The notes below the pieces were generated by a model. That model saw nothing but the letters and a program-made list of their open reading frames with translations, did not search any database and was not told the origin of the DNA. Made by a program: the position numbers and the translations under genes. From the NCBI RefSeq assembly GCF_033958435.1, contig NC_134138.1:184609298-184673297 (forward strand): a DNA stretch of 64,000 bases, written 5' to 3'. Every line of letters begins with the position of its first letter. The stretch's first letter is position 1. This DNA comes from Carettochelys insculpta (lineage: Eukaryota > Chordata > Testudines > Carettochelyidae). Of this stretch, positions 56,781 through 64,000 are shown piece after piece.

Positions 56781-58796
56781 GGGCTATGTCTACATTACAG
56801 CGTTATTTCAAAAGGTGATCTTCTGGAAGCTATCTTCCAGAAGATCGCCTTTCAAAAGATTGCATTTACACACAAAAAGGCTCGCTCTGCTTTTTCAAAA
56901 GACTGGTCTGCTCCTTTGAAAGAGAGTGTCCACACTGCACCAGCTGCTCTTTTGAAATATGATGGGGCCAGAAAATGCCATGGATGGGATCACATGGATT
57001 CCAGGCCCTTCTGGGGGGCCGCAGCTAGCAGCTCCCTAAAAGGGCCTCTCCCTGACATCCTCACTCTGCACACGTGGAGGGTTGCCAGACTGTCCACTGT
57101 ACAGCAGACCCCCAGTACAGAGTGGGAGGAGTTTTCAAGCCACATGCTGGGGGAAGATGTTTCTCGCTTGCTCCCGATCAAGCCAACAATGTGGTGGGAG
57201 GGGAGAAGGCCAAGAGAACCTGCCAGCTGCACGGAGGGGAGAAGACAGATTGCCAGCCACATGGTGTGGTGATGCGGTCCTGGGAAATGTACAATGGCAT
57301 GGAGCATTGCAAAGCAATCCAATCCAAATTCCCATGTTTCTTTAGGTTGCCCCAGAAGACACCAATCTCCTAAGAATAACAGATAGCAAAAAGAAGAGAT
57401 GCTCATCCTGTGTGAGCACAGGCCTGGAAAATTTGCTAAAATGTTGTGTGGCACCATGATACCATCTAGTTATCTGGTTGCCTGGCTATTGTGGAAGCCG
57501 CAGTAGGTCAGGCCTGGCCAAAAACCTTGTGCAGAAAATACAAGAGTACCTGAATGAGGCCTTCTTGGAGATCTACAGAAGGGATAAGTGCTCTGTCCCC
57601 GGAAATGTTAACATGCTGTTCTGTGGGACGTAGATCCTTAGAAAACCTGTACCCATACCCATCCAGGGTATGGAACCTGCTTGTAGGATTCTGAAAAAAA
57701 TACTCACCAGAACAGCTGGGGGTTTGGGGACTGGCATAAAGGGGACTGGCTCCAGGTCAATGGTGATGAGCTCTGGGCTGTCAGGAACAGCTTCCTTGGG
57801 CCCCTGCTGCTTGCTCCCATACTTCTTCCTCCTGGCCCCCCACTAGGCTCATCTCGTCTTAGCTCACCCTGAACCTGAAGGGCCTCCTGAAAAGTCCAAG
57901 AAACCTGTCCAGCTATTCATAATACCAGCACGTCTTTGGAGATAACCTAGACTGCCCGAAGGTTTCCCAGACTTTGTGATAGGCCTGCTGGATTTCTTTC
58001 ACTTTCACCTGGCATTGCTGAGAGCCCTGGCATTAAGCTCTGTTGATCTTCCCAAGTGAAATCTTTTCAAATATGACCGCATTTCACTTGAACACTTGAA
58101 GTCTGCTTTCCAGTGACTCCTATCCCCAAACAGCTAGGAGATCCATAATCTCCTGATGGGTCCATGTTGGAGTTCTCTTGCAACCCTGAGAACTCAGATC
58201 ACAAGCCTGAGTGCTCATGGTGAAAAGAGATGGCAATTGATGCAATGGCTACCGATGTGGTCATTCAATATGATGGCGAAAAGAAATTCTGGCTTCTGGG
58301 CTCCCTCTAAATTTTTGTCAAGTATTGGAGGGGTAGCTGTGTTAGTCTGGATCTGTAACAGCAACAAAGGGTCCTGTGGCACCTTATAGACGAACAAAAC
58401 TTTTCTGTTTGTCTATAAGGTGTCACAGGACCCTTCGTTTCTAAATTTTTGGGTTTTCTGGTGATGAATTCAGATTCGCAGGGTTCCTGTGACCTACTTC
58501 CTGCACACCTGGAGAGCAGTGGAAATGGAAGCGGTCGGAGTGGACGACCATGGAGCATTGTGGGATATATATGGGACACCTCTGGAGGCTAATAAAGTTG
58601 ATTAAAAAACACCGTGTTTCCAAACTAGCCTTAATTTGAACTTGATGCTACTTCGAGTCACTTCTCATGATGTTATAATATTGACATTAGCGCTGCCTAA
58701 AATCGACATAATGGTATTTACAGTGAAGATGGTGACATTGTAAAATTGAGCTAACTGCCTTAAATTCGACTTTATCATGTAGTATAGACATAGCTT
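56781..58796. mobile_element. Harbinger-type element, about 2 kb, no clear transposase
   Basis: Left GGGCTATGTCTACATTACAG, and right end in reverse complement AGCTATGTCTATACTACATG. The left sub-terminus has a TCTTCTGGAAGCTATCTTCC hairpin and TTTCAAAAG words. The inside is moderately GC-rich and broken in all frames; I could not match it to the Myb-like or transposase parts seen at 11-13 kb. Target duplication not clear. A fold-back family A copy sits inside at 58330-58445. Confidence 0.6.
58330..58445. mobile_element. Fold-back copy of repeat family A
   Basis: The left arm (minus) AGGGTCCTGTGGCACCTTAT and AGACGAACAAAA are mirrored by the right arm (plus) TTTTCTGTTTGTCTATAAGG and TGTCACAGGACCC. 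The left side continues into the GTAGCTGTGTTAGTCTGGAT tail. Same head-to-head arrangement as 24479-24677. Confidence 0.7.
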
Positions 58797-58799
58797 TAG

Positions 58800-61200
58800 C
58801 CTATCTGTAACCAGTAGAGCATATAGGTCATGTGACAGACAATTCTGTGGGCAGTGCTTTAGCTGCAGAAATGAAAATACACTAATGGAGTAACTCAAAC
58901 TGCTCGCAGATTCTCTCTTGAGATCATCTTTGTAAGGACCTCATTTCAGTTTTCACTTGATATTGGGTTTTACAGCAGTCTTTCTTGTTGGCGAAGCTGG
59001 GAGAGAATTATTCAGAACATCTCAAGAGAGTTGGGTTATGAACTTAGTATTAAAAATTCCAAGTGATCTCTTCTGCTAACTAAATTGGCCCTTTTAAGAC
59101 TTGATGCCACTTTTTTAGCTTTCTGTAGTTTATTATGTTGTTTGGCGCTTGAAAAAGAGTTGGTAGTCGGTTTTATATATAAACAGATTTGAAGAATGGA
59201 AAGATGAACATCTTTCCATTTTATTTAAGCAGCTCAATATTAACAAAGATGGAGCTGTGAATAGAAGCTCTTTGTTAAGCTTATTTATTAGATGCTTGTG
59301 TTAGTGTTGCATGTGGCTTCCAGTCGGAAATATTCACAAGTAACTTGAAAAGATCTTTAAAGCATATACTGAGTGTTTTCATTCTCAGAATTAGCATGTC
59401 AAGGATATATGGACCAGCAGAAAAAACAATGGGAAATAATTTTTAAAATGGTGTCCCTGTCGTCTACAAATTAGTAATTAGTCGTGCTGTAACCTAGGGT
59501 TTTTTTGTTTTACTTAAACTGAAGTTTTAATATCTCCTTTGCAGAGAGCTTCAGTTTTCTTCCGAATGGTACATTTTTTACTTGCTAACTTTAGATCTTT
59601 TCAAGTGTTGTTTTAATATTAAATATATTTGACAAACCTTTCAAAACATGGTGTTATGAAGTGTTAGTTCTCTGGGTAACAAAAAAGTGAGAAAAAATGT
59701 AAAGCTGCAGTATTAGTGATAAGCATTTGCAAGTAGATTTTACGAGAGCCTGAGGATGATTTAAAGGACTTGTCTTTTAATTAAAAGTGGCATACACTTA
59801 GAAAAAATCCATGTTAGTTGAGAAATTGATTCTCTCATTTATTTATTTATTTATTTATTTGGAAAAGCTGAGTTTTCTTGTATGGGGTAAATGTCACTCT
59901 GTTCATATCTTAGCTTTGCTGCAAGTCAGGACATGTACCATTCTATCAGGTTGTCATAGAAACGCAGCTAACTGTCATCTCAACTCAGGCTTCTGATGGT
60001 TTTATTTGTAGGTTTGCAGGATTATTAAAATTTAACAAAAATTATTGATTTGCTTTTTATTAATGCTGGCTTGTGTTTACCTTAGAAATTCAGGCTGCAT
60101 AAAAGCTTTCCCTGATTGGAAAATATTTGTCAGATGTTAAGTTCAGATACAATAATGTGTTGTTTTTTCTCTCTTATTTAGAATGTGGTAGTCTGTAGCA
60201 ATAGAGTAAACTTGTATTGTTTCACCAATCATTTTTTATTTCTTTTGTTTAAAGTGAGCCAAAAACTTCTCAAATTCACCTTTTACCTGACTTTTACTTT
60301 ACATAAAAGATACCTGTCAAAAAAGCATGAAGTTGGTACATCTTTGTGGCTAATATTTCGAGTTTTTATTTTATTTATGTTTTCTTGAAGCCTGGCAGAA
60401 TGCTTCATTGTGCTGAGTTTTGAAAGTATATATTTTTGTATAGGCATATGCAGGAGAAATTATTTAGTTTTCACTCATAAATAAGACAGGTAAAACTTAT
60501 TTACAGTATCTCTAACAGCCTGTGGATGAATGCTGTTATGCAAAATTCTCAAGAGACTAGAATTAACTTTTCTCATTGGTTGCACATATGATGTCCAGAC
60601 TTCAGCAACATGTGGAATCTTATTACGAAGGATAAATTTGAATCTTTACTTCCCATGTTTGTCAGGTTGCACAGATCACGGATGAATTTCATGTATACTC
60701 TTTGCAGTCATGTAAGAAATATAATAATATATTAATTGCTGTAAAATACGTAAACAAACACTACTTTTTCACAGTTTTTGTCTGTTAAGGATTTGGAAGG
60801 ACAGGTAGTTTAGCTGAGTTTTATATACAGCACTCTAATTTGACATTGTCATTCTGACGTGTAACAACTTTGTTCAATGTGGAATTACTGAATAAAATTG
60901 TTTCTTGCTGGACATTTTGACATGTGTCATGGTTGTTGACATCACTACATTAATTGCTTTTATACACAGCCATACAACACTTTAACAATTTTTTAAAAGA
61001 ATCTTTTATTCTAGCATGTATACCGTAAGTTGGTGGCATGAATTACTGAATTCTACTGTAGTTTCGTATTTGTATTGTGTTTTCTGGAAAAAAAATCATA
61101 ATGTCAAGGTAGATAACAGTTTAAACTATTTTAGTAGTTTAGTACATCAAGTAATCCTATTGGCTTTTAATACAGGAAAAAAAAAAAGACTGGTTTGTTT
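58800..61200. other. VPS41 intron 2, nothing recognised except a microsatellite
   Basis: AT-rich intron. An (ATTT)6 run is at 59837-59860. Confidence 0.4.
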
Positions 61201-61204
61201 TTTG

Positions 61205-61526
61205 CAGATTGAATCTCTCTAGTTTGGCACCATAGTGACCTGACCAATGCTGGACAAGATAATCTGCTGGGACTATGGGAGGCCAATATTGTTTAGCTGC
61301 ATTACCAACACTTCCACTGCTTCCTGAGCTCTTAAAAGACGTTTAGGGTAAATTACAGCTAAATGACTGCATACGACACTGAGAACCAAACCAGGACTGG
61401 TGGCTGTAAACGAACTTTATGGGACCGTGGGCTGCCCACAATAAGTGGTCGTCTGGCTAACAGAAATCATGGTAGATTACGGATGTTGCTGGAGGAGAGA
61501 GTGCCAGACTAGAGAGGTTTAGCCTG
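61205..61526. mobile_element. pogo/Tigger-like MITE
   Basis: Left CAGATTGAATCTCTCTAGTT, right CCAGACTAGAGAGGTTTAGC followed by CTG. The internal GTGGCTGTAAACGAACTTTA and ATGGGACC block is also found at 41570. Same family as 41379-41929, shorter. Confidence 0.8.
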
Positions 61527-61529
61527 TGC

Positions 61530-62820
61530 TTCAAGAAAGGCTTAAATAAAATAATGTTGGGTTTTTTGTTTCTCCATTAGGAGTTGTATAGCCTTTAAAC
61601 TCATTAGATGTGGAAAAAAAGCATGTCTAAAATGTCTAAAAAGCACATTTTGTCTGAGGCTCTCATTATGCTTTATGAATATTAATTGAACCTCCTCCAC
61701 CCTTTTTTTGAAATCAATATTAGAATCATTTCACTCATCAGTGAAGTGAAACACTGGAGCTCTTTTAACAGCACATGGCAATGATACACATCAGTTTTAG
61801 GGCAGAAAGTGAAAAAAGAATGCTATATCCAGTGTGTGCACACTGAATTCTCACTTTTTGATAGTGGTGTGTTCATTCTGAGTGAGGAAAAAAAGGGGGA
61901 TGTCATATGCTGGAATTTATAGTATCAAATGAAACTATTGAATATAAAATGTGTGCATCTGAAATATATATTACTGCAATAGGGCATTTGGCATAGGTTC
62001 ACCCCTAAGCACACTATTGAGCCTTGAGCATTCATTTTATAAAAGGTACATAACTAGATTGTTTTGATCAATCAGCTAACTTACTTTCTTTACTAATCTC
62101 ACTGTTCACTGTAAAGTGTCACTTTGTGCCTTTCCTCGATCCTGAATGGTGATTGGATGACTATATAGTTTGTTTAAAGGGTAACAACAGGGTAGCTTTG
62201 AGGTCCTAGAAAAGTGTGAGATCACAGTTTATCCATGTGAAGTTTACTGTATCCAGATGTTTCTCGAACAGTTTTTCAGCAGCATTTCTACCTTTTTTTT
62301 TTCTGTTTGAACATAAAATCCATTGGCATATCTTACACAGGTAACATATTCCGAGTAGATATTTTTATTTTTATTTACAGCATTTTGTGTCTGTCCTTCC
62401 TACTGAGGTGCAGCATCTTGTAAAGGTCTTCAAGTTTTTTGTAATGTGCATGCTTCAGCTCAGAGCTAGATGTGGCTACAGCTGCATACTTTATTTTTTA
62501 TCATCAGCTTTGCCATATCCATACTATTTTTTTCTTAATTGAGAATGAGTAACCTTATTTAACAAAGAACCATGTACATCTTTCCTGCTTGTTGTAAGTC
62601 AGCTAAGCGCCTTTTACAATTTCTGTCCATTTACTTATTTACAGTGCAATATTTAGTTGCACCAGAACTCTGGTACTAGTAATGGGAATGTTAAGTACAG
62701 TGGCGGCTGTTCAGAGATCATAGAGAATCATCTATGGCTGTTGCTGTGTGATGGTATTTGGGGATATCTAAGTATGTAAATTTAATTTTTAAAAAACTCT
62801 TTTCCCTCCTCTTCCTCAAA
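61530..62820. other. VPS41 intron 2, 3' end, nothing recognised
   Basis: AT-rich, ending in a pyrimidine-rich stretch (about 62805-62823) at the exon 3 acceptor. Confidence 0.4.
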
Positions 62821-62823
62821 CAG

Positions 62824-62931
62824 GAAGATGAGAGTGAAGAAGAACCCAAGCTGAAATACGAAAGGCTTTCTAATGGAGTGACCGAAATTCTCCAAAAGGA
62901 TGCTGCCAGTTGCATGACAGTTCATGAAAAG
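62824..62931 (+). CDS. VPS41: VPS41 coding exon 3 (residues 21-56, start of propeller region)
   Basis: 108 nt, 36 codons, phase 0 at both ends, between cag and gtactt. It encodes the end of the acidic run (EDESEEEP) and then KLKYERLSNGVTEILQKDAA, the very conserved start of the VPS41 beta-propeller (WD40-like) domain, closing with MTVHEK. This exon gives the firm identification of the gene: apart from the acidic residues and one or two substitutions it reads like human VPS41. The rest of the gene (the remaining propeller, the solenoid or clathrin-repeat region and the C-terminal RING-like domain) lies beyond 64000. Intron 3 starts at 62932 and continues past the window end. Confidence 0.96.
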
Positions 62932-63010
62932 GTACTTTTTTCTTTTTTCCTGGATGGGGATATGCAATAGCTGTTGGCTTGTTTTTTAAAATTTATAAGT
63001 AATCTCTAGC

Positions 63011-63033
63011 AATAAATAAATAAATAAATAAAT
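63011..63033 (+). repeat. (AATA)n microsatellite
   Basis: Nearly six uninterrupted AATA units shortly after exon 3, in intron 3. Confidence 0.85.
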
Positions 63034-63247
63034 TGAAGTTTTTTGTAAAGGTACTGACAAGTCTGAAGGTCATCTCAGCTAATTATGCTGCAAGTAACTG
63101 TAATAAAGTGACTTAATAGTTACCTTTTGTTGGACAGTTCTTTCTTTCTCTCCCTTAAGAGGTAAAGAGGTGAGATTTCAGTATTTTGTAAGGTGTAATA
63201 TTTATAGGAGATTTAGTTCTAATTAAAAACAGTATGATGGGTTAGAG

Positions 63248-63571
63248 AAGTGTTTCCTAAACTGTGTTCCACAGAACACTGGTGTTCCACAAAAAACTCG
63301 CAGGTGTGCCAGGAGGACCTGACACCTTTTTTTATATCATACACCAAGGTTATGTATTATCTGTTGTTAAAACCAGATACAATGTTACTACTTCGTTGCT
63401 ATGGTACCTGATTAAATTCCTGCATTTTTGTTGTTGCTGGGTTTTGGGGTTTTTTTGTTTTGTTTTTGTTTTTTGTCCAACAACAATTTTTCAAAGAAAA
63501 TTTTCATAGGTGTTCTGCATAAAAACAATTATTGTTTGGTTGTCTGGTCTCGAAAAGTCTAAGAAGTACTG
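63248..63571. mobile_element. hAT-type MITE in intron 3
   Basis: Left AAGTGTTTCCTAAACTGTGT, right in reverse complement CAGTACTTCTTAGACTTTTC. A perfect 8-bp duplication GGTTAGAG lies at 63240-63247 and 63572-63579. Shares its inside with 23927-24219. Confidence 0.87.
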
Positions 63572-63579
63572 GGTTAGAG

Positions 63580-64000
63580 ATCAAGATGTAGTCTCAACCA
63601 GGCTTTATCAAGTAAAAAACTCAGCACCTCCTGAATCATCCCAAACTAACTCAGTCAACCCATGGGCTGATTTAGTGGGCAAAGCTATTCATATGTGGAA
63701 AACAACTTAAGTTTTGGTAGTAAAAAAGGAAAATAATCAAACTACATTTATTCCTGACTTTTTACAAGCATCTTATGCTGAGTAAACTCAAAACGTGGAC
63801 CAATAACATTAGTCTAAAAGGCATAAGAGTGAGAGAACATTGAAGACAGAAGGACTTGCTTTCATGAGGGTAAAAGTACAGTTTTTGAGATGAAGATAGA
63901 GTTGGAACGTCAGCTACAATTCTTGTTAACTCTGTTCATCAGCTAAACATTTTTTCTTCTTCTGAGTTTGCTTGTTTTTAATATTAAAATATAAAATACT
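63580..64000. other. VPS41 intron 3, nothing recognised
   Basis: AT-rich intron continuing past the window end. Confidence 0.4.

Overview
The window is nuclear DNA of a reptile, most likely a turtle. It carries tRNA-derived SINEs of the turtle Pol III (Cry-like) type, CR1 LINEs, MIR SINEs and many short Harbinger-, hAT- and pogo/Tigger-like DNA transposons. No bacterial-style genes, rRNA, tRNA genes or CRISPR arrays were seen.

One host gene is recognised with confidence: the 5' end of VPS41, on the + strand, which encodes a HOPS-complex subunit for late endosome/lysosome fusion. Three coding exons are present: 24952-24972 (7 codons), 36116-36154 (13 codons) and 62824-62931 (36 codons). All junctions are phase 0 with AG/GT splice signals. 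Together they give the first 56 residues of VPS41, with the same length and layout as the human N-terminus as I recall it. Intron 1 is 11.1 kb, intron 2 is 26.7 kb, and intron 3 runs off the window. The promoter is a small GC/CpG-rich island (about 24710-25090) holding a TCACGTGA (CLEAR/TFEB-type) site, a ZNF143-like motif and a GC box close to the ATG.

Positions 1-24.4 kb are upstream intergenic DNA. It holds SINE, MIR and LINE fragments, a hAT MITE (678-1293), a Harbinger-type MITE (4955-5682), a decayed PIF/Harbinger element with a Myb-like ORF and a transposase pseudogene in convergent orientation (about 10724-14106), and a Tigger-like MITE (20086-20627). No exon of a neighbouring gene was recognised.

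Intron 1 (24973-36115) starts with a G-rich, CAG-containing repeat. It then contains a hAT element (27078-31582) split by a complete but mutated 3.8-kb LINE (27267-31101, 13-bp target duplication), followed at once by two palindromic MITEs.

Intron 2 (36155-62823) contains a CR1 split by a pogo-like MITE, two adjacent pogo-like MITEs, a solo LTR, further palindromic MITEs and a CR1 with an uninterrupted 577-codon reverse-transcriptase frame. It also contains a Tigger-like transposon (51665-55993) carrying a twin-primed LINE (52061-54076) whose 5' half is inverted.

Apart from VPS41 the protein-like signals are transposon remains. The most informative observations are the nesting order, the precise target duplications and the regulatory sequence close to the VPS41 start codon.
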